Positions 35,553 through 43,400 of a DNA stretch of 64,000 nucleotides are shown in pieces (position 1 is the first letter of the stretch; each line of letters opens with the position of its first letter). Source of the stretch: Deltaproteobacteria bacterium. Its GTDB lineage: Bacteria > Desulfobacterota > Desulfobulbia > Desulfobulbales > SURF-16. The DNA lies in the NCBI GenBank assembly GCA_016219175.1, contig JACRCD010000086.1:62001-126000 (forward strand), given 5' to 3'. A program made the position numbers and the translations under genes. The notes below the pieces were generated by a model. It did not search any database. It was given only the letters and a program-made list of their open reading frames with translations, and was not told the DNA's origin.

Positions 35553-35731
35553 TTGATGGCGTCGCAAAAAGCCCGATCTACCGCGTTGTACCCCGCAAGG
35601 GGGTATAAACTCTTGGATCGCGAAATGCTCGGCGTACCATATGTACGCCTCCGCTTTCGCGACACCACCGCGCCTTGTATATCGAACTTTTGTGCTTAGC
35701 CATCCAGATACTTTTTGCGAGTTCATCAATC
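35553..35731 (+). repeat. Dispersed repeat, copy B (divergent), in the atpE-atpF gap
   Basis: It begins TTGATGGCGTCGCAAAAAGC and ends TTTTTGCGAGTTCATCAA. The outer parts match copies A and C (for example GCGCCTTGTATATCGAACTT), but the middle differs and includes a palindromic CCCCGCAAGGGG. It fills the entire space between the atpE and atpF genes. Confidence 0.75.
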
Positions 35732-36010
35732 TTAACCTGCCGCATGTTTGACGGCGTAATCCCAGAAGGGATTGGCAAAGATGAGTATAATGGCAATGAC
35801 AAAGGAGTAGATGCCGGTGGATTCGATCATGGCCATGGAGACAAAAAGGGTGCGGGTGATTGCCCCGGATTCATCCGGTTGCTGCGCAATGGAGCGCAGG
35901 GCCGCCGCTGCCGCCAGCCCTTCGCCGATAGCCGGACCGATGGCCCCCAGCCCCATGCAGAGGCCCGCGGCCAGGGCCGACATCATGCCGATAAACTGTA
36001 TTGATTCCAT
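35732..36010 (-). CDS. atpE: N-ATPase subunit c with Na+-binding signature
   Basis: A 92-residue two-helix membrane protein. Helix 1 holds Glu30 in GPAIGEG and helix 2 holds Glu63-Ser64-Thr65 and Tyr68 (MIESTGIYSF). A carboxylate in both helices plus the EST..Y pattern is the signature of Na+-translocating N-ATPase c-rings. It should form the membrane rotor ring. It starts 18 bases after the unknown secreted-protein gene and is separated from atpB by 12.7 kb. Confidence 0.93.
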   Translation of the reverse strand: MESIQFIGMMSALAAGLCMGLGAIGPAIGEGLAAAAALRSIAQQPDESGAITRTLFVSMAMIESTGIYSFVIAIILIFANPFWDYAVKHAAG

Positions 36011-36028
36011 GTTTCCCCCTTTTCCCGG

Positions 36029-36853
36029 TTATTTCAATTCGCTCAACCAGCCCTGGGCAAAGGTTCGCGCCGCATTGACACTTTCCCGCCCGGCCCTGTA
36101 ATACAACTTCCATTGGCTGTCTTTATTCTCGTATGCCTGGTCGGCGAACTTGACCTTGCCATCTTTACCCGTGCTGGTTTTTGCGTCAAAATTGATATCC
36201 GCGCTTTTTTCCAGGAAGGCGGTGATCCATTTTCTAATGAGCGGCTTCGGGTCGCCAACCGGGTATTCCTTTTCCCACTCGCTGAGTTTTTGGTTATAAT
36301 CAGTCAGCTGCATCTGGTTGGATTGTTTTAGGTATTCATCCATCTGGGGGGTGTACATGGTTTTGTTCGGGTCATCGATATCCTTGAGCTGCTGATTGAG
36401 CCCTTTGATTACTTCAGCAAACATAGCCTGCTGATCCTTGGCCATCTGGGATTTTGATTTTTCCATTTCCGCAATGCTCTTTTTCAAGGTGGCGCGGGTC
36501 TCTTCTTTCAGTTGAGCGGAATATTTCGGCTCGGCCGGCGGCGCAGGCTTTCTTTCTTCCCTGAGTTGATGGTATTTCTCGACAAACTCCTTTGAGGCAA
36601 CATACTCTTTCACGTTTTTGCCGATTGATTCGATCATGGCGGCCCGGTCGCCTGCCGCGAGATCTTTTAAGGATTTGACGTTGGGGATGGCATAGGACGG
36701 GCCGCTTACCGCATAAAAGATATTTGATTTCGCCGTTGCTTCGTCTGTCTTGAACTGCAGCAGCAGGCCTTTTAATTTATCATCGGCGGTGTGTCCGGCG
36801 GTAAGGCCAAGAACCAGCAGGAAGAGCGGCAGAAGAAAAAGTATTTTTTTCAT
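36029..36853 (-). CDS. Unknown secreted, helix-rich protein
   Basis: A 274-residue protein with a clear signal peptide (ILFLLPLFLLVLGLTAGHTA). The mature part is mostly charged helices, with a likely coiled coil in the middle (about 115-165) and a C-terminal segment (FADQAYENKDSQWKLYYRAG) that may be a small beta unit. I do not recognise a family. It ends 18 bases before atpE and follows a Tae4-like amidase gene by 140 bases. A periplasmic immunity protein for the amidase is possible, but Tai4 proteins are much shorter. Confidence 0.7.
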   Translation of the reverse strand: MKKILFLLPLFLLVLGLTAGHTADDKLKGLLLQFKTDEATAKSNIFYAVSGPSYAIPNVKSLKDLAAGDRAAMIESIGKNVKEYVASKEFVEKYHQLREERKPAPPAEPKYSAQLKEETRATLKKSIAEMEKSKSQMAKDQQAMFAEVIKGLNQQLKDIDDPNKTMYTPQMDEYLKQSNQMQLTDYNQKLSEWEKEYPVGDPKPLIRKWITAFLEKSADINFDAKTSTGKDGKVKFADQAYENKDSQWKLYYRAGRESVNAARTFAQGWLSELK

Positions 36854-36992
36854 GAAGAAACCCCGGGTTAAAGTTTTGGCGGCGCGGCAGGCGGGAGTCT
36901 TGGGCGGGTAAAGTAACCGCCCTCCAATAACAAAGGGATATCACGATTGAATTTGAGTGTCAATTCAGAGTTGCTTGCCTGTCCCTTGACGC

Positions 36993-37556
36993 TCACCGGG
37001 CATTCCAGAAATACAGGTTCCCCTGATGGGTGTTGCCGGCAATGGCAATTTTCTCGGCAACCATTATAAAGCCGTCGAAAAGATCCCAGTGGCCACCCGA
37101 CATCGGCTGGTAGAGCCAGGGAATGACGGAAAACTTCTTGTCCCCCTCGGTCTGGTAGCAGTTTGCCAGGTAGATCACCCCTTTGCGGCCCTGGACCTGC
37201 CGCCAGACAGAGTCAGACCGCCCTTGCACATCAGGCTGCCCGAAGGCGCGTTGCACCCGCTGGAACAGTTCGGTGGCGCGAATAAAGAAAAGCCCGCTGT
37301 ACGTCCCGCCAGCTTTTCCGCCCATGCGGGGACCTGTGAGCGAAGGGCCGTGCTTGACCGGACCCGCGGCTGCAAACTTTGCCTTGTCGCTTGGCAGGTC
37401 CGCGATCGAGGTATCGCCGGGTGAAGGGGAGATCTGCAGGGTGTAGGCCATGCAGATCGCGCAGCGATTAATGTTTGCTCCCACGGCCTTCTCGGCCCAG
37501 GGACGGACAGTTGCATAGCGGGTCGTGAGATTGTCATAACGGAACGGGAGTGACAT
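36993..37556 (-). CDS. Tae4-like type VI amidase effector domain protein
   Basis: A 187-residue protein. The N-terminal NRCAICMAYTL (Cys32) and the later SGGHWDLFDGF (His156, Asp) match the Cys and His/Asp positions of the Tae4 amidase family, which cleaves peptidoglycan peptides after delivery by a type VI secretion system. It has no signal peptide, as expected of such effectors. No secretion-system genes or classical Tai4 immunity gene are visible, so this looks like an orphan or accessory toxin. The assignment rests on motif recognition. Confidence 0.7.
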   Translation of the reverse strand: MSLPFRYDNLTTRYATVRPWAEKAVGANINRCAICMAYTLQISPSPGDTSIADLPSDKAKFAAAGPVKHGPSLTGPRMGGKAGGTYSGLFFIRATELFQRVQRAFGQPDVQGRSDSVWRQVQGRKGVIYLANCYQTEGDKKFSVIPWLYQPMSGGHWDLFDGFIMVAEKIAIAGNTHQGNLYFWNAR

Positions 37557-37587
37557 GGTCTTGTTCCTTTTGGTTAGTGCGGTTTTA

Positions 37588-37905
37588 TTAACGAGATACT
37601 ATGCTTAATGCCTGCAGCAGATGAGTGGCGTCGTGGCTGCTCGTTTTTTCTTCTTCGATAACCAGCTTGAAAAAATCACATTTTGTGCAATTTTCCATTT
37701 TTGCCGCGTGGCTGCCTTGTACTCTCCCCCCGCAAAATGTTCCGGCAATAATCCAACAGGTTCTGCCGGCGTTGTCGCCGCGATGGATGCCGTCCATGCT
37801 TTTTTCCGTTGAGGCCGGACATACCCCGAGTTCTTTCGCGTTTATTCCACCGGGTTCGCGTCCACAGCCTTTATATTGCCAACAATTGATCGGTTTTTTA
37901 CACAT
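37588..37905 (-). CDS. Stand-alone two-CW domain protein
   Basis: A 105-residue cytoplasmic protein starting MCKKPINCWQYKGCGREPG, with a second CW at GRTCWIIAGTFCGG and a final Cys pair ENCTKCDFF. The Cys spacing suggests a zinc or iron-sulfur site. The same domain occurs within the kinases at 38.1-40.2 kb and 1.2-4.5 kb. The start follows AAGGAG by 8 bases; an in-frame Met 11 residues upstream lacks such a site. The function is unknown; a redox or metal sensor is a reasonable guess. Confidence 0.8.
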   Translation of the reverse strand: MCKKPINCWQYKGCGREPGGINAKELGVCPASTEKSMDGIHRGDNAGRTCWIIAGTFCGGRVQGSHAAKMENCTKCDFFKLVIEEEKTSSHDATHLLQALSIVSR

Positions 37906-38028
37906 GTTTTTTTTCTCCTTTGTGATTTTTTCAAACAACTCAAGTTATTAGTCTGGTCTGGCCACGATTTTATTTTATTAGAGGGAATGCGCTAGGCCCG
38001 CGTAACTTCGAGATGAAGTATATCATCT

Positions 38029-38118
38029 TCATGCCGGGATGAAACCCAAAAAGATGCCGGCGCCGATAAGAAAGAAAAGCAAGGGGAGAAGGCGGCTCAG
38101 GAAAAATTGATCAGACAT
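38029..38118 (-). CDS. 29-residue membrane peptide overlapping the kinase stop
   Basis: The peptide is MSDQFFLSRLLPLLFFLIGA followed by GIFLGFIPA, essentially one membrane helix. Its ATG overlaps the end of the kinase gene, so translation may be coupled. A related start (MSDQFFQSRIRPLVFFLI) lies at 41195, and a degraded DNA copy lies at 46.1 kb. It is either a genuine small membrane protein of the sensor system or part of a dispersed repeat. Confidence 0.45.
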   Translation of the reverse strand: MSDQFFLSRLLPLLFFLIGAGIFLGFIPA

Positions 38119-40159
38119 GCTGTTTGCCTTTTATGGGCAATTCAACGATGAACACCGTGCCGGGTCCATAATGCCCGGACCTTGGGAAATCCCCGGGCAG
38201 GTATTCCGCCGGGGCAGGGCTGAGGGCGGAGAGTTTGCCGCCATGCTCCCTGATGATCCCGAAGGAGACGGAAAGCCCCAACCCTGTTCCCTTGCCCACC
38301 TGCTTGGTGGTGAAGAACGGATCAAAAATTTTGCCCAGATGCTCCTTTTCCACACCCATGCCGGTGTCGGCAATGCTGACTTCGATCACTTGCCCGTGGA
38401 CGTTGTATCTGGATTGAACGTATATCACCCCGTCCTGGCCAATGGCATCGGCGGCGTTATTGAGCAGGTTCAGCCAAACCTGCTTGAGCCGTTCCTTGTC
38501 GCCGGTCAGAGGTGGAATGGTTGCATTGGGGGCATGGATGATTTTGATGTGGTTCAGGAAAAAACCATGGGCCACCAGTTCTATAATTTCTCGCATGGAC
38601 TCATTGACATCCACCGCCTCCCGCACGGAGTGAGAATGTCTGGAAAAACCCAGGAGGTCAGCGACGATCTTGCGGCAGATTTTGGTGTGCTTTTCAATGA
38701 TTTTCAGATTGCCCAGGAGCTCTTCATCCTTGATGTCGTCCATCAGAAGCTGGCTGTAACCAAGGATAATACCCAGGGGCGTATTGATTTCATGGGCCAC
38801 TCCCCCGGCCAGTCGGCCCAGGTCTTCCATTTTCTGCGACTGGATGAGCTGTTCCTGGAATTTTTTGAGCATGGAGATGTCCCTGGCGGTCAAAAGCAGG
38901 CCCACAATGTTGTCATCCTGGTCATAGACCGGAACCTTGACCACATGAAACCATTTTTGCCCATCGGGCCGCTTGAAGGTGATTTCCTTGTCAAGGGGGC
39001 GGCGCGTGAGGAGGATCTGCTTGTTTTCATGGAAATTCAGATCAGCCTGTTGCGCGGGAAAGATATCAAAATCGGTCTTGCCGACCACGTCCTCTTCCTT
39101 GAGGTTGAAATATTCGCGGAAAGCCTTGCCCGCGAACTGATAGGTCAGATCCTTGTCCTGCAGGGTAATGAAATCCGGCGTCACATTCATGATGGTCTTG
39201 AGCAACCCCTGTTGCTTGGCAATGGTTTTCTCCCGCTCGGTCAGTTCTTCAATATGGTTTTTAATCGTAATGGCCATGACATCAAAGGCCTCGGCCAGGT
39301 CCTGGAGTTCATCGCCGAAATTGTACTTAAAAACAGGACATTGTTGACAATTCACCATTTTGAGCGGATATTCCTTGCCGCGGCAGTTGGGACATCGTGT
39401 GCCAACCAGATACCAGCAGCGCCGCCGGGCATCGCCGTAGGCCGGGCATTCTTCCTTGCCGCACTTCATGATTTCCCAGCAGTTTTTTCCCAGGGAAAAG
39501 CCGGCTTGCACATTGAGATTGCCTTTGACGATTTCTTCCGCTGACCCTCTCAGCCGGTTGAGGCGGAAGGTGACGGTGCGGGAAAACCAGAGGGCCAGGG
39601 CAATACCCAGGCTCACCACCCCCAAAGTGCTGATGAGACTGATCAAACGTTGATGGTGTATCTGGGCGTCCATATCGCTGCGGGACAGCCCGAGCCTGAG
39701 CACGCCCAGGTTTTTTTCCTCCAGCACAACCTTGACTTTGAAGTCGTAAACAAGCCCGCGTTCGGTTGCCAGCAGCAACGGCTGCGCCTTCAGACTGTCG
39801 GGATTGACCTGGAGGAGACCGGTGGGGAAACCTCCGGAAAAGGTATGGGACAGGACGTTGCCGCTGGTATCGGTCAGGAAGATATAGATGACGTCGTTGT
39901 ACTGACTGTGGACATTGTCGATGAGGTTTTTCATCTGCAGAAAATCCATGGCCAGCAGGGGTTCGGCCAGGCGAAAGGCCAGACTGGAGGTCAGGGCCAA
40001 GCCTCTTTTTCTCCCTTCCTCGAGAAGAGCTCGCGAGGACATGCCGGAGAGGATAAGCCCGATGCTCAGGCCGCAGAAGACCAGCATCAAGGTCACGCCC
40101 ACGGTGATCTTGGTCCTGAACCGCATTCTATGGAGAAATTTCAGCAGATATTTAGTCAA
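38111..40159 (-). CDS. Membrane histidine kinase with two-CW domain inserted in HAMP
   Basis: A 682-residue protein with TM1 (about 20-40), an extracytoplasmic sensor (about 45-168) and TM2 (about 172-192). A HAMP helix (about 196-218) is followed by a Cys-rich two-CW segment at 227-274 (CWEIMKCG ... CWYLVGTRC ... NCQQC), then a second HAMP-like helix (DELQDLAEAFDVMAITIKNH). PAS (about 325-435), HisKA (H-box GGVAHEINTPLGIILGY) and HATPase with G boxes ([15 protein letters not shown]) complete it. Its start overlaps the end of the upstream binding-protein gene, so the pair is likely one sensing unit. Confidence 0.88.
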   Translation of the reverse strand: MTKYLLKFLHRMRFRTKITVGVTLMLVFCGLSIGLILSGMSSRALLEEGRKRGLALTSSLAFRLAEPLLAMDFLQMKNLIDNVHSQYNDVIYIFLTDTSGNVLSHTFSGGFPTGLLQVNPDSLKAQPLLLATERGLVYDFKVKVVLEEKNLGVLRLGLSRSDMDAQIHHQRLISLISTLGVVSLGIALALWFSRTVTFRLNRLRGSAEEIVKGNLNVQAGFSLGKNCWEIMKCGKEECPAYGDARRRCWYLVGTRCPNCRGKEYPLKMVNCQQCPVFKYNFGDELQDLAEAFDVMAITIKNHIEELTEREKTIAKQQGLLKTIMNVTPDFITLQDKDLTYQFAGKAFREYFNLKEEDVVGKTDFDIFPAQQADLNFHENKQILLTRRPLDKEITFKRPDGQKWFHVVKVPVYDQDDNIVGLLLTARDISMLKKFQEQLIQSQKMEDLGRLAGGVAHEINTPLGIILGYSQLLMDDIKDEELLGNLKIIEKHTKICRKIVADLLGFSRHSHSVREAVDVNESMREIIELVAHGFFLNHIKIIHAPNATIPPLTGDKERLKQVWLNLLNNAADAIGQDGVIYVQSRYNVHGQVIEVSIADTGMGVEKEHLGKIFDPFFTTKQVGKGTGLGLSVSFGIIREHGGKLSALSPAPAEYLPGDFPRSGHYGPGTVFIVELPIKGKQHV

Positions 40160-41072
40160 GATCCAGCCCCACCTTTTTGCTCAGGTCGCGAATGGGGTCA
40201 AAGTCCCGATCCTCGGAGGGTACAAAGCCGATAAATTTTGCCGCCTCAAGAATAGCCCGGTGGTGGGGGTTCTTTTCATAATCAAGTTTGAGCATGGCGT
40301 CCCTGATCCTGTCCGCCGCATCCTGGGGCAATCCTGGGCTGTAGGCGTAGACCCAGCCCGGATACCACCTGGAGCTGGCAACCACCTTGATCTGATTGAT
40401 ATCGATTTTGTTTTCCACCACCCGCAAGGCGCCTTCGCGGATGGAGCCCAGATCGTGCAGTCCGGCGTATACCCCCAGAATCACATTTTCCTGTCTGCCG
40501 CCGGAAAAAACGACCTCCTTGAAATCACGGAGATTCAGGCCGTGGTCCACGAAATGCCCGAGGGGAAACAGATAGCCGCCGGCGGAGGAAGGATCGACCG
40601 CCACCCACGACTTGCCCCGGCAATCCGCAATGGACTGAATCGCCGTGTTGTCCTTGCGGGCAATGATCTGGCCACGGAACTCGGCGCGCCCGTCTTCCTC
40701 AATGATTCTGGCCATGGCCTTGGCGCCGAAGCGGTTGGCCAGCTTGACGTAAGCAAATGGGTTTGAGAAAGAGATGTCAATCTTGCCCTGGCCGAACATG
40801 CTGATGTGGTCGGCAAAGGTGTCCGGGAACACCTGCCGTATGGGCAGACCGGTCTGCTCGGCAAGGTATTCCACCAGCCGGTGATGACGCTGAAAGGACT
40901 CGGTATTCGAGTATTGGGGGAGGTAGGCGTAGGTTATTGCCGGCAGCTGCGGCCTGAAGGGAATCTCCTGGCGCTTGTCCAGGGATACCGTGACCGCCTC
41001 CTCACCTTCTCCGCAGGAAACAAGGAGAAAGCAGACCAGGAGCATGAAGAAGGGGAGAAATCTTTTTGGCAT
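40152..41072 (-). CDS. PhnD-like binding lipoprotein paired with a kinase
   Basis: A protein of about 306 residues starting MPKRFLPFFMLLVCFLLVSC; the lipobox LVSC predicts lipid anchoring. The mature part matches phosphate/phosphonate-type binding proteins (ITYAYLPQYSNTESFQRHHR, GKIDISFSNPFAYVKL, GKSWVAVDPSSAGGYLFPLG). No permease or ATPase gene is adjacent, and its stop overlaps the kinase start by eight bases. It therefore probably serves as a sensing subunit, not as an importer. The frame is open 16 residues further upstream. Confidence 0.83.
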   Translation of the reverse strand: MPKRFLPFFMLLVCFLLVSCGEGEEAVTVSLDKRQEIPFRPQLPAITYAYLPQYSNTESFQRHHRLVEYLAEQTGLPIRQVFPDTFADHISMFGQGKIDISFSNPFAYVKLANRFGAKAMARIIEEDGRAEFRGQIIARKDNTAIQSIADCRGKSWVAVDPSSAGGYLFPLGHFVDHGLNLRDFKEVVFSGGRQENVILGVYAGLHDLGSIREGALRVVENKIDINQIKVVASSRWYPGWVYAYSPGLPQDAADRIRDAMLKLDYEKNPHHRAILEAAKFIGFVPSEDRDFDPIRDLSKKVGLDLD

Positions 41073-41132
41073 GGATGCTGTTTGGTTGCAGGGATCGGTT
41101 AACGCCATTTTAGGCCGCAAACGTGTGGCCGG

Positions 41133-41195
41133 TCAAGTGAGGATAAGGAAGAAAACCAAGGGGCGGATGCGGCTCTGGAAAAACTGATCAGACAT
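41133..41195 (-). CDS. 20-residue peptide related to the 38.0-kb membrane peptide
   Basis: It reads MSDQFFQSRIRPLVFFLILT, then stop. The first 18 residues parallel the 29-residue peptide at 38.0 kb. The DNA around it (41133-41222) also matches 46138-46222, including an upstream stretch encoding NIRIE-stop. It is more likely a remnant of a repeated segment than an active gene. Confidence 0.3.
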   Translation of the reverse strand: MSDQFFQSRIRPLVFFLILT

Positions 41196-41222
41196 GGTGT
41201 TCACTCGATCCGGATATTCTTT

Positions 41223-41510
41223 TTAACGGTTTTTCAGATACGCTTTCAAATCTCTGTAATAATTTTCATGCGGCCCGATCATAATAAGCTCGAGATTTTC
41301 TTCACTGGCGAAGCGATAGGCAAGAAGGTAGAGTTGATTTTGTAGATTGAATTTATGAACAAAAATCTCTTTTAAATCACCTTTCTTTCCGGTGCCGAGA
41401 GAGGGATTTTGTATAATTTGTTTGATTTCATTGTCTAATTCATTCTTCTCTTGCTTATTGAACTTCTTAACTTTTCTCTCAAATGATCGGGATTGATATA
41501 CTTTCATCAA
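41223..41510 (-). CDS. RelE/ParE-family toxin
   Basis: A 95-residue basic protein (SFERKVKKFNKQEKNELDNE, later FNLQNQLYLLAYRFA and ELIMIGPHENYYRDLKAYLK) with the RelE/ParE fold pattern. It lies three bases after the antitoxin gene. It is expected to be an mRNA interferase or gyrase poison neutralised by its neighbour. Confidence 0.78.
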   Translation of the reverse strand: MMKVYQSRSFERKVKKFNKQEKNELDNEIKQIIQNPSLGTGKKGDLKEIFVHKFNLQNQLYLLAYRFASEENLELIMIGPHENYYRDLKAYLKNR

Positions 41511-41513
41511 TGC

Positions 41514-41732
41514 TCAACCAAATTGATATTCTGTTTTTTCATTTTGATCTAATTCTTCAATTCCAATCAGAATTTCTTTGACCAGGCTATAAGTCAGGTC
41601 AGGATTTTCCTCTGCACATTTACCAATTCTAGCCCAATGTTCAATTTGGCCGGTTAAAGATCGATGCTCAATTTTGCTGAATTTTTTTGCCTCACCAACC
41701 AATTCTTCAGATATTCGTACAGCGATTGCCAT
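41514..41732 (-). CDS. ParD-like antitoxin
   Basis: A 72-residue protein (MAIAVRISEELVGEAKKFSK, then HRSLTGQIEHWARIGK). The N-terminal ribbon-helix-helix should bind DNA. ATG 41732 follows GGAGGGCAAA; the frame is open 20 residues further upstream. It forms a type II pair with the RelE-like gene downstream. Confidence 0.78.
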   Translation of the reverse strand: MAIAVRISEELVGEAKKFSKIEHRSLTGQIEHWARIGKCAEENPDLTYSLVKEILIGIEELDQNEKTEYQFG

Positions 41733-41945
41733 TATTTTGCCCTCCATGAATGAGTTGCTATCATGGTTACATTTTACAATCAAAAATTGCAAAATGCAAC
41801 TATCTGTATCGTTTTGGGGAAGCGAAAACGTCTGGCACCCTAAAAAAATGGGGACATATTTTTGGGCACATCAGCGCAGGTTATATTTCAACCAACCGAA
41901 CTTTCTGTCTACTGTAGCACCTTTCTCTTAAATCGTTATACTGCA

Positions 41946-41984
41946 TTGACATAAAAAGGTACGTGTTGTACAATTTGTACACAA
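41946..41984 (+). promoter_or_regulatory. Promoter and operator of the Phd/RelE pair
   Basis: TTGACA (41946-41951), a 17-base spacer and TACAAT (41969-41974) form a near-ideal sigma-70 promoter. The dyad TTGTACAATTTGTACACAA (41966-41984) covers the -10 box and is a plausible autoregulatory operator. A related TTGTAC...GTACAA dyad precedes the next pair. Confidence 0.72.
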
Positions 41985-42018
41985 AGGTTTTTGGAGAAGT
42001 ATAAGGAGAGGTACAATT

Positions 42019-42270
42019 ATGACTACTACAATTTCTATTGCGGATGCGAGGAAAAAAATTGCTGATATTGTTAACAAGGTGGCTTATGGCAAAGAACCGA
42101 TTGTTTTGACCAGGCGAGGGCAAGGGGTCGCTGCCTTGATTTCCATTGATGAGCTTGAATTGCTTCAGCAAATTGAAGACTATATTGACATTGAGGATGC
42201 TAAAAAAGCCCTCGCTGAACCAGGAGTTAATATTTCAGCCCAAGAATTTTGGAAAAAACTGGGGCTTTAA
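42019..42270 (+). CDS. Phd/YefM-type antitoxin
   Basis: An 83-residue protein (ISIADARKKIADIVNKVAYG, PIVLTRRGQGVAALISIDEL) with the Phd/YefM DNA-binding N-terminus and a C-terminal toxin-binding tail (AEPGVNISAQEFWKKLGL). It sits behind a strong promoter with an operator and just ahead of a RelE toxin gene. Confidence 0.85.
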   Translation: MTTTISIADARKKIADIVNKVAYGKEPIVLTRRGQGVAALISIDELELLQQIEDYIDIEDAKKALAEPGVNISAQEFWKKLGL

Positions 42271-42273
42271 TGC

Positions 42274-42540
42274 ATGAGATATTCTGTTGAATTTCGCCCT
42301 GGCGTTTTGAAAAGCATTACGCATTTGCCTAAACGTGAACTGCTGCGCATTAAGAAAAAAATTGATGAACTCAGCGGTAATCTTCCTGACCCAGCCACAA
42401 CCAAATTGAAAGGCGACAACAATTTTCATAAAGTTAGAACCGGTAACTACCGCATTGTGTATGAAATCCACGGAGATCGGCTGGTCATTCTTGTTGTAAA
42501 GATTGGCCATGGAAAAGATGTTTACAAAAATATCCCATAA
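42274..42540 (+). CDS. RelE-family toxin
   Basis: An 88-residue toxin (YSVEFRPGVLKSITHLPKRE, then VRTGNYRIVYEIHGDRLVIL and KIGHGKDVYKNI). The RxGxYRIxYE core and HGKDVY end are typical of RelE mRNA interferases. It starts three bases after its antitoxin gene. Confidence 0.87.
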   Translation: MRYSVEFRPGVLKSITHLPKRELLRIKKKIDELSGNLPDPATTKLKGDNNFHKVRTGNYRIVYEIHGDRLVILVVKIGHGKDVYKNIP

Positions 42541-42606
42541 ATTTTCCCGTTTTTACTTTGCCTTTCTTCACTCCCTACGCTTCCCAGCATTATAACGAGA
42601 CCCCCC

Positions 42607-42719
42607 CTATGGTTCGCTTTTTTCAGTCAAAAAAACGCATTATAGCCGCAAAATTTGCTGTTTTTTGAGCATTTTGTTGCAGGGATATCATCCTGTTAAT
42701 TTGGTCCGACCCGATTTGT
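42607..42719 (+). repeat. ~110-bp dispersed repeat, copy 1
   Basis: It is nearly 90% identical to 46691-46804. The shared core includes AACGCATTATAGCCGC, TGCTGTTTTTTGAGCATTTT, ATATCATCCTGTTA and TTGGTCCGACCC. It lies between two toxin-antitoxin pairs. Mobility is unknown. Confidence 0.75.
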
Positions 42720-42767
42720 CGCGATTTGTCGAAACCCGCTAAACCCGCTTTATTCCGGTCAGGTTTA

Positions 42768-42812
42768 TTGACTTGTTATGTATTTTGATGTATTGTACAT
42801 TTAATAGTACAA
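42768..42812 (+). promoter_or_regulatory. Promoter and operator of the YefM/YoeB-like pair
   Basis: TTGACT (42768-42773) and TATTGT (42791-42796) have a 17-base spacer. The dyad TTGTAC (42793-42798) / GTACAA (42807-42812) overlaps the -10 region, consistent with autorepression. A GGGAGG ribosome site precedes the ATG at 42832. Confidence 0.65.
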
Positions 42813-42831
42813 GTCCAATGGGAGGAATACC

Positions 42832-43083
42832 ATGAATACAATTACATACAGCTCGGCTCGAAGCAACCTCGCACAAACAATGGAAAAAGTATGCGATGAT
42901 CACGCCCCGGTCATTATTACCAGAAAGGCAGCTAGACCCGTCATAATGATGTCCCTTGATGACTATGAAGCACTCGAAGAAACCGCCTACCTCCTGCGGA
43001 GTCCCAAAAATGCTCGCCGATTGCTTGAGTCAATTGCTCAACTTGAAGCAGGCAAGGGAACTGAAAAGGAACTTGCGGATTGA
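42832..43083 (+). CDS. YefM-type antitoxin
   Basis: An 83-residue protein (ITYSSARSNLAQTMEKVCDD, then RPVIMMSLDDYEALEETAYL) closely matching the YefM pattern with its N-terminal DNA-binding half and C-terminal toxin-binding half. It overlaps the toxin gene by four bases. Confidence 0.88.
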   Translation: MNTITYSSARSNLAQTMEKVCDDHAPVIITRKAARPVIMMSLDDYEALEETAYLLRSPKNARRLLESIAQLEAGKGTEKELAD

Positions 43084-43334
43084 AACTCATATTTTCAGAA
43101 CATGCGTGGGACGAATATCTTTACTGGCAAAATACCGATAAAAAAATTTTAACACGGATAAACACATTAATTCGAGACATTGAGCGAATGCCATACGATG
43201 GAATAGGAAAACCTGAACCTCTAAAGCATAGCCTCTCTGGATATTGGTCTCGTAGAATCACGGATGAGCACCGCATAGTTTATAAGGTTGAAAATGATTC
43301 TCTTGTAATTGCCCAACTCCGATATCATTATTGA
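43080..43334 (+). CDS. YoeB/Txe-family toxin
   Basis: An 84-residue protein with the YoeB layout: FSEHAWDEYLYWQNTDKKIL, then IGKPEPLKHSLSGYWSRRI, DEHRIVYKV and a terminal His-Tyr (QLRYHY). YoeB toxins are ribosome-dependent mRNA interferases. Its start overlaps the YefM stop. Confidence 0.9.
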   Translation: MKLIFSEHAWDEYLYWQNTDKKILTRINTLIRDIERMPYDGIGKPEPLKHSLSGYWSRRITDEHRIVYKVENDSLVIAQLRYHY

Positions 43335-43400
43335 TATTTCCTCTCGTTTCACTTTACACAGAGTGCAAGAAAATAAATCTGACCCCTTTTCTCTTTCTCT

